NCBI RefSeq assembly: GCF_003614975.1
Contig: NZ_QZWI01000004.1
Coordinates: forward strand, 62,001 to 126,000
Source: Rahnella bruchi
GTDB lineage: Bacteria > Pseudomonadota > Gammaproteobacteria > Enterobacterales > Enterobacteriaceae
Direction of reading: 5' to 3'
Length of the DNA: 64,000 nt
Shown: positions 37,800 to 47,537 of the stretch, in pieces
Layout of the letters: each line of letters starts with the position of its first letter
Numbering within the stretch: the first letter of the stretch is position 1
Notes under the pieces: generated by a model
Databases searched by the model: none
The model's input: only the letters and a program-made list of their open reading frames with translations
What the model was told of the DNA's origin: nothing
Translations under genes and position numbers: made by a program

Positions 37800-39479
37800 C
37801 TAATGCGCCGGTTTCGCTGCAAACAGCGGTTCAGTGGTGGCACACCATTGCTGATAACGTTCGTACAGGCGCTGATACAGTTCGACGCGCTGCGGATCCG
37901 GAAGCAGGGTACGTTCGATGCTGCAGGCCATTTTTTCCTGCGCGGCGGGTACATCGCTGAATTCTCCGGCGGCGACGGCGGCAAAAATCGCCGCACCCAG
38001 TGCGCAGCACTGATCGGAAGCGACGATTTGCAGCGGACGGTTCATGGCGTCGGCGCATACCTGCATGATGACCGGTGATTTACGCGCAATACCGCCGAGC
38101 GTCAGGACGTTTTCCACCGGAATATCCTGCTGTTCGAAACACTCCATAATGGCGCGTGCGCCAAAGGCGGTGGCGGCGATAAATCCGCCAAACAGTTCGG
38201 GTGCCTGCGTGCCTAAATTGATATCGGTGATAACGCCTTTCAGACGCTGATTAGCAAATGGCGTACGGCGTCCATTGAACCAGTCGAGCACCAGGGGCAG
38301 GTGATCGAGTTTCGGATTAGCAGCCCAGGCTGCGGTCAGATCGGTCAGCAGATTTTTTTGCAGACTGTCCAGCTGCGTTTTCATTTCGGGATGCGCTTTG
38401 GCGGCCTGAATCAGCGGCCAGCTCAGCAGACGGCTGAACCAGGCGTACATATCGCCGAAAGCAGATTGTCCGGCTTCCATCCCGATCATATCCGGCACTA
38501 CGCTGCCTTCGACCTGACCGCAGATCCCGGCAATGGCGCGGTCGTTCACGCGTTCTTTGTCAGCGATCAGAATGTCGCAGGTGGAGGTGCCAATCACTTT
38601 GACCAGCGTATAAGCCTGTGCACCCGCGCCGACGGCGCCCATATGGCAGTCGAATGCGCCACCCGAAAGCACGACGGAAGCAGGCAGGCCGAGGCGTTCA
38701 GCCCATTCCAGCGTCAGGGTGCCGACAGGCTGTTCAGCGGTAACGGTATCGGTAAACAGCGGATACGGCAGATGTTCGACCAGCAGCGGATCCAGTGCGG
38801 CAAAGAAATCTTTAGGAGGCAGACCGCCCCACGAAGGGTGCCAGAGCATTTTGTGTCCGGCGCTGCAACGTCCGCGCATGACTTTGTCCGGTGCTGTGGT
38901 GCCGGATAGCAGGGCGGGCACCCAGTCGCACAGTTCGACCCAGGAAGCAGCGGCTTTTTTCACGGAATCATCGGCGCGGGAAACGTGCAGGATCTTCGCC
39001 CAGAACCATTCTGAGGAATAAACGCCGCCGATATAGCGGGAATAGTCGGGGAAATCACCGCTGCGGCAAAGGCGGTTAATTTCTTCGGCTTCTTCAATCG
39101 CGGTGTGATCTTTCCATAATACGAACATGGCGTTCGGGTTTTCGGCAAATTCCGGATTCAGTGCCAGAATATTGCCTTCATTATCTACCGGGGCAGGCGT
39201 AGAACCGGTGGAATCGACACCGATACCCACGACGCGCGCAGCCCGTTCAGTGCCCAGACGTTGCACGACATTTTTAATTGCCTGTTCCATCGCTTCTATA
39301 TAGTCGAGCGGATGGTGGCGGAACTGGTTTATTGCCGCGTCACAGTAACGGCCTTCATTCCAGCGCGGGTAATAAACCACGTCCGTTTCCATCTCCGCAC
39401 CGGTCTGACAATCTACAGCCAGTGCCCGGACAGAATCGCTGCCAAAATCAAGACCAAGAGCAATCGCACCTTGCGTCAT
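37800..39479 (-). CDS. araB: L-ribulokinase
   Basis: FGGY-family kinase phosphorylating L-ribulose to L-ribulose 5-phosphate, 559 aa. N-terminal phosphate-binding segment [28 protein letters not shown] and the C-terminal [20 protein letters not shown] and [17 protein letters not shown] match the family. It is first in the araBA unit and divergent from araFGH across a 416-bp control region. Confidence 0.98.
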   Translation of the reverse strand: MTQGAIALGLDFGSDSVRALAVDCQTGAEMETDVVYYPRWNEGRYCDAAINQFRHHPLDYIEAMEQAIKNVVQRLGTERAARVVGIGVDSTGSTPAPVDNEGNILALNPEFAENPNAMFVLWKDHTAIEEAEEINRLCRSGDFPDYSRYIGGVYSSEWFWAKILHVSRADDSVKKAAASWVELCDWVPALLSGTTAPDKVMRGRCSAGHKMLWHPSWGGLPPKDFFAALDPLLVEHLPYPLFTDTVTAEQPVGTLTLEWAERLGLPASVVLSGGAFDCHMGAVGAGAQAYTLVKVIGTSTCDILIADKERVNDRAIAGICGQVEGSVVPDMIGMEAGQSAFGDMYAWFSRLLSWPLIQAAKAHPEMKTQLDSLQKNLLTDLTAAWAANPKLDHLPLVLDWFNGRRTPFANQRLKGVITDINLGTQAPELFGGFIAATAFGARAIMECFEQQDIPVENVLTLGGIARKSPVIMQVCADAMNRPLQIVASDQCCALGAAIFAAVAAGEFSDVPAAQEKMACSIERTLLPDPQRVELYQRLYERYQQWCATTEPLFAAKPAH

Positions 39480-39895
39480 TCTTTCTCACTCCTTCAGGTT
39501 TGCCGTAGTCATTACGGCGGCGAATCGAATTGCTCTAACAGTAGGAGGATGCAAAAAAGTGAGTGAGGAGGCGTTAGCTGGAAGTATGCACAAATCTGCT
39601 CCCAATGATGTTTCTGTGAGGTTGGTCAAATGTTAGCGTTTGGCTAAAATCGCTATATCTATGTACAAACCTGCTGTTTTCCCGTCGTGTGATAGCGCTC
39701 TACATTCTGCTGCAAAATTACCGCTAAAACTTAACCCGTCTTACAAGAGAGTGTGACGTAAATCCGCTAGAAACCGGACTTCGCCGTGCTTTCACTTTGT
39801 TTCTTTACACTACTGATAACGTTTTCACGATGGCGGCCAGCCAACAGGTTCCGGGCCGGGATCGCGAGAAACAACAATAAAAGTCGGAGAACATC
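39480..39895. promoter_or_regulatory. araBA-araFGH divergent control region
   Basis: A CRP-like site TGTGA-GGTTGG-TCAAA is at 39615-39630. On the minus strand TAGC-N7-GCCAAA at 39639-39655 resembles an AraC half-site (consensus TAGC-N7-TCCATA), but its partner is not clear. A palindromic LacI-family-type operator, CTGATAAC-GTTTTCAC, lies at 39813-39828, about 68 bp before araF. The araF ATG is preceded by CGGAG. No gene is supported in the gap. Confidence 0.55.
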
Positions 39896-40882
39896 ATGCA
39901 TAAATTCACTAAGGCGCTGGCAGCAGTTGGGTTAGCGGCTGTTATGTCACATTCAGCTATGGCAGCCGATAATCCGAAGCTGGGTTTTCTGGTTAAACAG
40001 CCGGAAGAACCGTGGTTCCAGACCGAATGGCGCTTTGCAGATAAAGCCGGTAAAGACCTGAACTTTGAGGTCATCAAAATTGCTGTGCCGGACGGTGAAA
40101 AGACGCTGAATGCCATCGACAGCCTGGCGGCGAACGGCGCGAAAGGTTTTGTTATCTGTACACCGGACCCGCGCCTTGGGCCTGCGATCATGGCCAAAGC
40201 ACGCAGCTATGACATGAAAGTTATCCAGGTGGATGATCAGTTCGTGAATGCCAAAGGCAAGCCAATGGAAGAAGTGCCATTAGTGATGATGGCGGCGACC
40301 AAAATTGGCGAGCGTCAGGGGCAGGAACTGTATAAGGAAATGCAAAAACGTGGCTGGAAAGCAGCCGATACCGGCGTGATGGCAATTACCGCAGATGAGC
40401 TGGACACCGCACGCCGTCGTACCAGCGGGTCGATGGATGCGCTGAAAGCGGCCGGTTTCCCGGAAAAACAAATCTACAAAGTGCCGACTAAATCTAACGA
40501 TATCCCCGGCGCACTGGACGCAGGCAACTCCCTGCTGGTTCAGCATCCTGAAGTCAAAAACTGGCTGATCATCGGCATGAATGACAACACCGTTCTCGGT
40601 GGCGTGCGTGCAACAGAAGGTCAGGGCTTCAAAGCCGCGAACGTCATCGGCATTGGCATCAACGGTGTGGACGCGGTGAATGAGCTGTCAAAAAGCTCAC
40701 AAACCGGCTTCTACGGTTCCCTGTTACCGAGCCCGGATATTCACGGTTATAAAAGTATCCAGATGCTGAACGAATGGGTCACCAAAGGCGTTGAACCACC
40801 GAAATTTACCGAAGTAACAGATGTTGTCCTGATCACCCGCGACAACTTCAAAGAAGAGTTGAAAAAGAAAGGTCTTATGTGA
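39896..40882 (+). CDS. araF: L-arabinose-binding periplasmic protein
   Basis: Periplasmic high-affinity receptor of the AraFGH importer, 328 aa. Signal peptide MHKFTKALAAVGLAAVMSHS with cleavage near AMA-A at about residue 23. Mature sequence starts DNPKLGFLVKQPEEPWFQTEW, with ligand-contact segments DDQFVNAKGKPMEEVP, ALDAGNSLLVQHPE and GMNDNTVLGGVRATEG, as in E. coli AraF. Followed by a 247-bp gap containing a 121-bp repeat before araG. Confidence 0.97.
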   Translation: MHKFTKALAAVGLAAVMSHSAMAADNPKLGFLVKQPEEPWFQTEWRFADKAGKDLNFEVIKIAVPDGEKTLNAIDSLAANGAKGFVICTPDPRLGPAIMAKARSYDMKVIQVDDQFVNAKGKPMEEVPLVMMAATKIGERQGQELYKEMQKRGWKAADTGVMAITADELDTARRRTSGSMDALKAAGFPEKQIYKVPTKSNDIPGALDAGNSLLVQHPEVKNWLIIGMNDNTVLGGVRATEGQGFKAANVIGIGINGVDAVNELSKSSQTGFYGSLLPSPDIHGYKSIQMLNEWVTKGVEPPKFTEVTDVVLITRDNFKEELKKKGLM

Positions 40883-40910
40883 TCTTCAGATGTGGTTGAA
40901 ACAAGCAATA

Positions 40911-41031
40911 CCCCTAAATAATTCGAGTGGCAGGAAGGCGGCAAGTGAGCGAGTTCCGAATTACTTACATAGGTAAGGGATTCGGGTGAGTAAGCGTAGC
41001 CAACGCATCTGCGACTTGAAGTATGAAGGGG
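40911..41031. repeat. 121-bp element with terminal inverted repeats between araF and araG
   Basis: The ends are imperfect inverted repeats of about 23 bp: CCCCTAAATAATTCGAGT at 40911 and, reading inward on the other strand from 41031, CCCCTTCATACTTCAAGT, each followed by xGCAG. The middle forms a hairpin (CCGAAT..ACTTAC and GTAAG..ATTCGG, 40956-40984). The pattern, including GGAAGGCGGCAAGTGAGCGA and CTTGAAGTATGA, is one I recall as a common dispersed repeat in Serratia and Yersinia. A long frame into araG starting at 40986 crosses it and is not used. Confidence 0.8.
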
Positions 41032-41129
41032 AGAGACGCTGCTGCATAACGGACGACAGGGAGACGTTGAACTGTTTTCTGCTGTGCAGTGGCGTGCATT
41101 CAACTTTACTTAATTTCCAGGTAGCCACT

Positions 41130-42713
41130 ATGACTCAGCAATCTTCAAACAAGACGCCTTTGCTGACACCGTCACTGACGGAGTTTGATGCGGCCACGCC
41201 GTATCTGGAATTCCATGACATTGGCAAAACTTTTCCGGGCGTGAAAGCGCTGGACGGGATTTCCTTCAATTGTTATGCCGGGCAGATCCATGCGCTGATG
41301 GGCGAAAATGGCGCGGGTAAATCCACGTTGCTGAAAATCCTCAGCGGTAACTATCAGCCTTCTCAGGGCAATATCCATATCAGAGGGCAGCAGGTCGCTT
41401 TCAACAACACCACCGATGCGCTTGATGCCGGTGTGGCGATCATTTATCAGGAATTACATCTGGTGCCGGAAATGACGGTGGCAGAAAACATTTATCTCGG
41501 GCAAATGCCAAGCAAACACGGGTTTGTAAACCGCAAATTGCTGCGCTACGAAACCAAAATCCAGCTCGAACATCTCGGGCTGGACATCAGTCCGGATATG
41601 CCGCTGAAATATCTCTCCATCGGTCAGTGGCAGATGGTAGAAATCGCTAAAGCGCTGGCGCGTAACGCCAAAATCATTGCGTTTGATGAGCCGACCAGTT
41701 CGCTGTCTGCCCGTGAAATCGAACAATTATTCCGGGTTATCCGTGAGTTGCGTGCAGAAGGGCGTGTGATTTTGTATGTGTCACACCGTATGGAAGAGAT
41801 TTTTGCATTAAGTGACGCTGTCACTGTTTTCAAGGATGGCCGCTATGTGCACACCTTTGACGACATGACACAGGTGGATAACAGCAAGCTGGTGCAGGCG
41901 ATGGTGGGTCGTAATCTGGATGATATTTACGGCTATGCGCCACGTTCGCACGGCGAAGTGCGTTTACAGCTGGATCAGGTGAAAGCGCCGGGGGTGAAAA
42001 CGCCGATCAGTCTGAGTGTCCGTCAGGGCGAAATTGTCGGCCTGTTCGGGCTGGTGGGTGCCGGTCGCAGTGAGTTGATGAAGGGATTATTCGGCGGCAC
42101 GCGCATTACCGGCGGCACGCTGCGGCTCGACGGCAACGTGCTGAACATCCGCAAACCGGCAGACGCGATCCGCCAGGGCATTATGCTGTGTCCGGAAGAC
42201 CGCAAAGCCGACGGCATCATTCCGGTTCACTCGGTGCGTGACAACATCAACATCAGCGCCCGCCGCAAAACGGTGAAAGCGGGGTGCCTGATCAACAATG
42301 CCTGGGAAGCGAAAAATGCCCGCAAGCACATCGAGGCGCTGAATATCAAAACGCCGAGCGATCAGCAGTTGATCATGAACCTTTCCGGCGGTAATCAGCA
42401 AAAGGCCATTCTGGGCCGCTGGTTATCGGAAGACATGAAAGTCATTTTGCTCGATGAACCGACGCGTGGAATCGATGTGGGTGCCAAACATGAAATCTAC
42501 AACGTGATTTATTCACTGGCGAAACAAGGCATTGCCGTGCTCTTTGCATCCAGTGATTTACCGGAAGTGCTGGGTCTGGCAGACAGAATTGTGGTGATGC
42601 GCGAAGGTGCAATTTCCGGCGAACTGTTCCATGACGAAGCCACCGAAGAAAAAGCGCTGGGGCTCGCCATGTTGCGGACACCAGACCTTGATTCTGCCCC
42701 TGACGCTGCCTGA
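41130..42713 (+). CDS. araG: L-arabinose ABC transporter ATP-binding protein
   Basis: Double-NBD ATPase of the CUT2 class, 527 aa. First domain: Walker [10 protein letters not shown] and signature [15 protein letters not shown] (YLSIGQ, a known AraG/RbsA variation). Second domain: GLVGAGRSE in place of a canonical Walker A, signature [15 protein letters not shown] and Walker [13 protein letters not shown]. The ATG at 41130 (MTQQSSNK) is chosen because the upstream frame lies in the repeat element; the residues after it match E. coli AraG ([18 protein letters not shown]). Start is preceded by CCAGGTAG. Confidence 0.96.
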   Translation: MTQQSSNKTPLLTPSLTEFDAATPYLEFHDIGKTFPGVKALDGISFNCYAGQIHALMGENGAGKSTLLKILSGNYQPSQGNIHIRGQQVAFNNTTDALDAGVAIIYQELHLVPEMTVAENIYLGQMPSKHGFVNRKLLRYETKIQLEHLGLDISPDMPLKYLSIGQWQMVEIAKALARNAKIIAFDEPTSSLSAREIEQLFRVIRELRAEGRVILYVSHRMEEIFALSDAVTVFKDGRYVHTFDDMTQVDNSKLVQAMVGRNLDDIYGYAPRSHGEVRLQLDQVKAPGVKTPISLSVRQGEIVGLFGLVGAGRSELMKGLFGGTRITGGTLRLDGNVLNIRKPADAIRQGIMLCPEDRKADGIIPVHSVRDNINISARRKTVKAGCLINNAWEAKNARKHIEALNIKTPSDQQLIMNLSGGNQQKAILGRWLSEDMKVILLDEPTRGIDVGAKHEIYNVIYSLAKQGIAVLFASSDLPEVLGLADRIVVMREGAISGELFHDEATEEKALGLAMLRTPDLDSAPDAA

Positions 42714-42731
42714 CTGAGGAGCAAAAATATT

Positions 42732-43736
42732 ATGTCGAGTATGACAACCAATTCAGCCAAACCGGACCAACCTTCAGCGGCATCGCGCAGCGGACAAGGT
42801 CTGATGCGCATCTGGGACAGTTACGGCATGTTAGTGGTGTTCGCCGTGCTGTTTCTCGCCTGTACTATTTTCGTGCCGAATTTCAGTTCCTTCATCAATA
42901 TGAAAGGACTGGGACTGGCCATTTCGATGTCCGGCATGGTGGCATGCGGGATGCTGTTCTGTCTGGCATCCGGTGATTTCGACCTGTCCGTCGCTTCGGT
43001 CATTGCCTGTGCGGGCGTCACCACGGCGGTGGTCATTAACATGACCGAAAGCCTGTGGATCGGCGTCGCGGCCGGTTTAGTGCTCGGGATGCTGACCGGT
43101 TTGCTCAACGGTTTTGTTATCGCACGCCTGAAAATCAATGCGCTGATCACCACACTGGCCACCATGCAGATTGTGCGCGGTCTGGCGTACATCATTTCCG
43201 ACGGTAAAGCGGTAGGCATTGAAGACGAACGCTTCTTCGCGCTCGGCTACGCCAACTGGTTGGGGCTGCCGGCGCCAATCTGGCTGACGGTGGGCTGTCT
43301 GATTATCTTTGGTCTGCTGCTCAACAAAACCACGTTTGGCCGTAACACGCTGGCGATTGGCGGTAATGAAGATGCGGCGCGTCTGGCCGGTGTGCCGGTG
43401 GTGCGTACCAAAATTATCATCTTCGTGCTTTCCGGGCTGGTGTCGGCGGCAGCGGGGATCATTCTGGCTTCGCGCATGACCAGCGGACAACCAATGACGT
43501 CGCTGGGTTTTGAGCTCATCGTCATATCTGCCTGCGTATTGGGTGGCGTTTCGCTGAAAGGCGGCATTGGTAAGATTTCCTACGTGGTATCAGGGATCCT
43601 GATACTGGGTACGGTAGAAAATGCCATGAACCTGCTGAACATTTCCCCGTTCTCGCAGTACGTGGTACGTGGTCTGATCCTGCTGGCGGCGGTTATCTTC
43701 GATCGCTACAAACAGAAAGCCAAAAAGACCGTTTAA
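42732..43736 (+). CDS. araH: L-arabinose ABC transporter permease
   Basis: CUT2-type inner-membrane permease, 334 aa with about 10 TM helices. Hallmark segments: GMVACGMLFCLASGDFDLSV, GFVIARLKINALITTLATMQ, AIGGNEDAARLAGVPVV and ISACVLGGVSLKGGIGKI. It follows araG by 18 bp with GAGGAG before the ATG. It completes araFGH; the arabinose proton symporter gene araE is not in the window. Confidence 0.97.
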   Translation: MSSMTTNSAKPDQPSAASRSGQGLMRIWDSYGMLVVFAVLFLACTIFVPNFSSFINMKGLGLAISMSGMVACGMLFCLASGDFDLSVASVIACAGVTTAVVINMTESLWIGVAAGLVLGMLTGLLNGFVIARLKINALITTLATMQIVRGLAYIISDGKAVGIEDERFFALGYANWLGLPAPIWLTVGCLIIFGLLLNKTTFGRNTLAIGGNEDAARLAGVPVVRTKIIIFVLSGLVSAAAGIILASRMTSGQPMTSLGFELIVISACVLGGVSLKGGIGKISYVVSGILILGTVENAMNLLNISPFSQYVVRGLILLAAVIFDRYKQKAKKTV

Positions 43737-43745
43737 CCGGGTTTT

Positions 43746-43761
43746 GTGATAACGCTTTCAC
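43746..43761 (+). promoter_or_regulatory. LacI-family-type operator after araH
   Basis: GTGATAACGCTTTCAC has the GTGA..CG..TCAC symmetry of GalR/LacI-family operators. It shares 13 of 16 bases with 39813-39828. A third, weaker copy (CTGGCAGCGTTTTCAC) is at 43844-43859, just before araC. Confidence 0.55.
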
Positions 43762-43774
43762 AGTCTGATAGCTG

Positions 43775-43806
43775 CGGCATTTAACGCTCCCACCGGTTAA
43801 ATGCCG
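43775..43806 (+). terminator. hairpin between araH and araC
   Basis: CGGCATTTAAC-N10-GTTAAATGCCG is a perfect 11-bp stem 38 bp after the araH stop. It is followed by TAAAAACG rather than a T-run, so it may attenuate rather than end transcription of araFGH. Confidence 0.6.
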
Positions 43807-43843
43807 TAAAAACGCGTGTTTGTTCACAAATTAGTAACCTTTA

Positions 43844-43859
43844 CTGGCAGCGTTTTCAC
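43844..43859 (+). promoter_or_regulatory. LacI-family-type operator before araC
   Basis: CTGGCAGCGTTTTCAC, 55 bp before the araC ATG, matches the site at 39813-39828 at 13 of 16 positions. The first half is weaker than in the other two copies. Confidence 0.4.
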
Positions 43860-43913
43860 CGCCGATTAGAATGGATGAAAAGTCCATAGCCACGTGAAGT
43901 TTCGGGAGGTTCG

Positions 43914-44849
43914 ATGTATCACCGTATGATTCAGGATCAGCAGCAAAATCCGCTGCTACCGGGTTACAGTTTCAACGCCTATCTGGTCGCCGGTATGACA
44001 CCGATCCTCGCTGACGGGCCACTGGATTTCGCCATTGACCGTCCGGGGGGCATGAAAGGATTTATCCTTAACCTGACGGTAAAAGGGCAGGGCAAAGTCT
44101 TCGACGGCGAAGACACGTTCTACTGCAATCCCGGCGATCTGCTGTTGTTCCCGCCGAAAGCCCGCCATCTTTACAGCCGCTCCGCCAATGCGGATTCCTG
44201 GTATCACCGCTGGGTGTATTTCCGCCCGCGCGCTTACTGGGCTGACTGGCTGGAATGGCATACGAAAACCCGCGACGTCGGGCGTCTGTCATTGCCTAAT
44301 AACACGCTGTTGCTGGAATTCGACCGGCTGTTTGCCAATATTGAGCAAACACAAAAGTCCGGACGTCGTTTCTGTGAAGAGCTGGGGATGAACCTGCTGG
44401 AGCGTCTGTTGCTGCGTGCAATGGAAGAAGATCCGCAGAGTCCGCAAAAAATTATGGATCCGCGCGTTATCGAAGCCTGCCAGTTCATAACCGGCAATCT
44501 GGCCGGGGAGTTGCGTATCGACGAAGTGGCGCGTCACGTATGCCTGTCGCCATCACGGCTGGCGCATCTGTTCCGCGAACAGGTGGGGATTAATATTCTG
44601 CGCTGGCGCGAAGACCAACGGGTGATCCGCGCCAAGCTGCTGTTGCAGACCACGCAGGAATCCATCGCGACCATTGGCCGCGTGGTGGGATATGACGATC
44701 AGTTGTATTTCTCGCGGGTATTTCGCAAACGGGTAGGGGTAAGCCCGAGTGATTTCCGCCGCCGCAGCGTGGAGATTAACTATCCGGCTAAACCGTATAA
44801 ATCACATCCATGGCCGGAGCAGGAAAATACGGTGGCATATCATTTTTGA
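43914..44849 (+). CDS. araC: arabinose operon regulator AraC
   Basis: Transcriptional regulator of 311 aa. The arabinose-binding cupin domain is at about residues 15-170 ([61 protein letters not shown]) and the double helix-turn-helix AraC domain at about 185-285 ([18 protein letters not shown] and [24 protein letters not shown], in parts). Match to E. coli AraC is strong. It lies downstream of araH with its own leader; GGGAGG precedes the ATG. Its location between araFGH and uxuA, not beside araB, differs from E. coli. Confidence 0.96.
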   Translation: MYHRMIQDQQQNPLLPGYSFNAYLVAGMTPILADGPLDFAIDRPGGMKGFILNLTVKGQGKVFDGEDTFYCNPGDLLLFPPKARHLYSRSANADSWYHRWVYFRPRAYWADWLEWHTKTRDVGRLSLPNNTLLLEFDRLFANIEQTQKSGRRFCEELGMNLLERLLLRAMEEDPQSPQKIMDPRVIEACQFITGNLAGELRIDEVARHVCLSPSRLAHLFREQVGINILRWREDQRVIRAKLLLQTTQESIATIGRVVGYDDQLYFSRVFRKRVGVSPSDFRRRSVEINYPAKPYKSHPWPEQENTVAYHF

Positions 44850-44863
44850 GTTTTGCCTTTGCA

Positions 44864-44885
44864 CCTCCCCCTGCGCAGGGGGAGG
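44864..44885. repeat. C-rich/G-rich palindrome at convergent araC/uxuA ends
   Basis: CCTCCCCCTGC-GCAGGGGGAGG is a perfect 22-nt palindrome in the 44-bp gap between two stop codons. It is the same family as those at 2478, 9492 and 25832. Six A residues follow on the plus strand. Confidence 0.85.
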
Positions 44886-44893
44886 AAAAAACA

Positions 44894-46078
44894 TTACTCG
44901 GCAAAGAAACTCTGTTTCAACGCACGTTCCACACCGCGAAGTTCCGCTAATCCCCGCAGGCGTCCAATCGCCGAATACCCCGGATTGGTTTTCTTGTGCA
45001 AATCATCCAGCATCTGATGGCCGTGATCCGGACGCATCGGGATGGCGCGCAGATTACCGGCGCGGCGGCGGGTTTGCTCTTCGGTCAAAATCGCTTTAAT
45101 TACCGCGACCATATCCACATCACCGTCCAGATGGTCGGCTTCATGGAAGCTGCCTGGCACTTCTTCACGCCGCGTGGCGCGCAGGTGGATGAAGTGCACA
45201 CGGTCAGCGTAATCAGTCATCATTTTCACCAGGTCGTTATCTTCACGCACGCCGTAAGAACCGGTGCAGAAGCAGAAACCGTTGTGAATACTGTCGACGG
45301 TTTCTTTCAGCCATTGCATGTCTTCAATGGTGGAAATTATGCGCGGCAGACCGAGGATAGGGCGCGGAGGATCATCCGGATGAACCGCCAGACTTAATCC
45401 ACATTGCTCTGCTACCGGCACAATGCTGCGCAGGAAGTGCGCCATGTTTTCGCGCAGTTTGGCTTTGTCGATTCCGTCGTAAGTCGCCAGACGGGCGCGG
45501 AACTGATCCAACGTGTAGCCTTCTTCTGCACCCGGCAGACCGGCGATGATGTTAGAAACCAGCTGGTCTTTATCTGCCTGCGTCATCGCCGCAAAGTATT
45601 CTGACGCTTGTTCCTGTTCTTGCGCACTGTAATAAGAGGTCGCGCCTTCGCGTTTAAGCAAATGCAATTCAAATGCAGCGAAAGCGATATGGTCGAAGCG
45701 CAGGGCGCGGGAACCGTCCGGCAGCAGATACCCCAGATCGGTACGCGTCCAGTCGAGAACCGGCATGAAGTTATAGCAAACCGTATCGATGCCACATTCA
45801 GCCAGATTGCGGATGGATTGCTGGTAGTTAGCAATGTGCTTCTCAACATCTCCGCTGCGGGTTTTGATTTCCTCATGCACAGGAATACTTTCCACCACGG
45901 ACCACACCAGACCTTTGGCTTCGATGATCGCCTTACGTTTTTTGATCTCTTCTACCGGCCAGACTTCACCGTTAGGAATATGGTGCAGGGCGGTGACCAC
46001 GCCAGTTGCGCCAGCCTGACGCACATCATCAAGCGAAACCGGATCGTTCGGGCCGTACCAACGCCATGTCTGTTCCAT
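44894..46078 (-). CDS. uxuA: mannonate dehydratase
   Basis: Cytoplasmic dehydratase turning D-mannonate into 2-keto-3-deoxygluconate in glucuronate breakdown, 394 aa, the E. coli length. Segments [52 protein letters not shown], and the metal-ligand-rich [15 protein letters not shown] and [12 protein letters not shown] match the family. uxuB (fructuronate reductase) is not adjacent. It is divergent from a FadR-type regulator. Confidence 0.97.
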   Translation of the reverse strand: MEQTWRWYGPNDPVSLDDVRQAGATGVVTALHHIPNGEVWPVEEIKKRKAIIEAKGLVWSVVESIPVHEEIKTRSGDVEKHIANYQQSIRNLAECGIDTVCYNFMPVLDWTRTDLGYLLPDGSRALRFDHIAFAAFELHLLKREGATSYYSAQEQEQASEYFAAMTQADKDQLVSNIIAGLPGAEEGYTLDQFRARLATYDGIDKAKLRENMAHFLRSIVPVAEQCGLSLAVHPDDPPRPILGLPRIISTIEDMQWLKETVDSIHNGFCFCTGSYGVREDNDLVKMMTDYADRVHFIHLRATRREEVPGSFHEADHLDGDVDMVAVIKAILTEEQTRRRAGNLRAIPMRPDHGHQMLDDLHKKTNPGYSAIGRLRGLAELRGVERALKQSFFAE

Positions 46079-46275
46079 GTGTTTTCCTTAAAATTGTTAA
46101 CTGACTCTCTGAATGTAGTTGACGCATGGCCGGTGATAAGTTCAATCTTAATGCGCGGTCTGGTCAGGTGGTCTGCTGGTCAGGCCATCAGACCGACATA
46201 TGATTCAGTATCAAACCGATGATTAATGTGACCTGGATAACAGATCTGCGATTCAGCAAGAACACGGAGACAATA
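46079..46275. promoter_or_regulatory. uxuA / GntR divergent control region
   Basis: An inverted repeat GGTCTGCTGG-TCAGG-CCATCAGACC (9 of 10 arm pairs) at 46170-46194 has the inner core TGGTCAGGCCA (46177-46187), similar to FadR-subfamily GntR operators. CTGGTCAGG also occurs just upstream, at 46160-46168. A CRP-like site TGTGA-CCTGGA-TAACA is at 46227-46242 (9 of 10 conserved bases). Together these suggest repression by the divergent regulator and catabolite control. Confidence 0.6.
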
Positions 46276-46974
46276 ATGGAATTACCAACCCTGAAGGTGG
46301 AACGGCTGTATCGCCAGATTTCAAACGTACTGATTAACTGCATCAATACCGGACAGTTTGCGCCGGGTGCGATGATCCCGTCCGAACGCGACCTTTCCAA
46401 ACAGCTGGGCGTCAGCCGTTCTTCCATTCGCGAAGCGTTGATTGCTCTGGAGATCACCGGATGGGTGGAAATCCGCACCGGCAACGGTGTATATGTCAGC
46501 GACCCGCTTCCGCAGACCACACCAGCGGCTCAGACGGTCAGCAATGAAGAAGAATTCAGCCTGCAATCGCTGGTGAAAGCGCGTCAGATGTATGAAGCGA
46601 TGACGGCAGAACTGGCAGCGATCAACGGCACCGACGAGCAGCGTGTGAAGCTGAAAGAAATAGCCGATGAGTTAAACAAGCTCAATGCCAACAACGATGC
46701 TTTTCTGGAAGCCGACCGCCGGTTCCATCTGATGATAAGCGAAATGACTGGCAACGAAGTGCTGCACGATATGATGGGGTATCTGTGGGATAAACGTCGT
46801 TCCCGCCGCTTTATGCGCCTGGAAAGTCATTACACCGAAGTGGATTTCGCCCGCGAGATGAATGCCGATCATCAGGGCATTTTGGACGCCATTCTGGCGA
46901 AAGATGGCGCGGGGGCGAAGGCAAGAATGAGCCGACATTTGCAGCATGTGTATGACCAGCTATTTGCGGAGTGA
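46276..46974 (+). CDS. GntR-family (FadR/FCD subfamily) regulator, probable uxuA regulator
   Basis: Regulator of 232 aa. Winged helix-turn-helix at about residues 10-75 (IPSERDLSKQLGVSRSSIRE, NGVYVSDP) and FCD domain at about 95-225 (ARQMYEAMTAELAA, DRRFHLMISEMTGN, DHQGILDAIL). I start at ATG 46276 (CGGAGA upstream) rather than 46219. It occupies the role of UxuR/ExuR but its N-terminal sequence differs enough from both, as I recall them, that I do not assign either name. Its own operator is probably the palindrome in the shared gap. Confidence 0.88.
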   Translation: MELPTLKVERLYRQISNVLINCINTGQFAPGAMIPSERDLSKQLGVSRSSIREALIALEITGWVEIRTGNGVYVSDPLPQTTPAAQTVSNEEEFSLQSLVKARQMYEAMTAELAAINGTDEQRVKLKEIADELNKLNANNDAFLEADRRFHLMISEMTGNEVLHDMMGYLWDKRRSRRFMRLESHYTEVDFAREMNADHQGILDAILAKDGAGAKARMSRHLQHVYDQLFAE

Positions 46975-47001
46975 CAGTATCAATACCGGACACAGGCAAA
47001 A

Positions 47002-47527
47002 CCTTGGGTTGCCACCCAAACGGGCCTCAAGAGGCGCCTATCGCCGCGCCTCTTAAGAATCTCCGGCTCTTTCACTGCGCGCTCTGCTCGCTGGCTATGT
47101 TTCATAAGCCACAGCGATAGCCGCAAAATCCCGCCGCTGCGCGGTTCCCTCCCTTCGGGTTACAACCCGCGTAAAAGACACGCGGTTTTCCACCTCTCGT
47201 CCGGCGGTATTTTGGAACCGGCCTCAGGCTTCTACTTCACAACCTTGCTTGTTTTATTTTTGATTTTTTAAAAGCTGCGGGCGATTCAGAAATCTTGCTG
47301 AGCGGAGCGGCTTCGAGACCATAGGCTCGAAGACCGAGAGAAGGCAGTGCGAAGCACCTGAATTTGCGCCACTCACTGATGCGCCGGAACATGTCCGTCG
47401 TCCCAGCGGCAGCATGGTGTGAAAAAAGCGCGGAGTCCAGAGGCCCGCGCGTTACCGGGTCTCTGGTCGGTGTGGGCAGATGCCCACGGTCTTGACCTCA
47501 AGGCCAGTTTGGGTGGCAACACCAAGG
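47002..47527. repeat. dispersed two-armed hairpin repeat, copy B
   Basis: Non-coding element of about 526 bp between the converging uxuA-regulator and bcsG genes. Its ends are inverted copies of the same motif: CCTTGGGTTGCCACCC at 47002 and its near-complement GGGTGGCAACaCCAAGG ending at 47527. Internal hairpins: 47030-47055 (AAGAGGCGCC..GCGCCTCTT), 47309-47334 region (CTTCGAG..CTCGAAG), 47437-47466 (CCAGAG..CTCTGG) and 47472-47487. The right arm (47280-47500) is the reverse complement of copy A's left arm; the left 60 bp match the reverse complement of copy C 61018-61090. Same overall orientation as copy C. Confidence 0.9.
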
Positions 47528-47537
47528 GGCTGAGAGT

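Noticed and set aside
40986-41129. N-terminal extension of AraG by 48 codons
   Set aside because: It lies in the 121-bp repeat element and beyond the region matching AraG; the ATG at 41130 gives the known N-terminus.
46276-46974. Naming the GntR gene uxuR or exuR
   Set aside because: Position suggests it, but the sequence as read does not resemble either E. coli protein closely enough.
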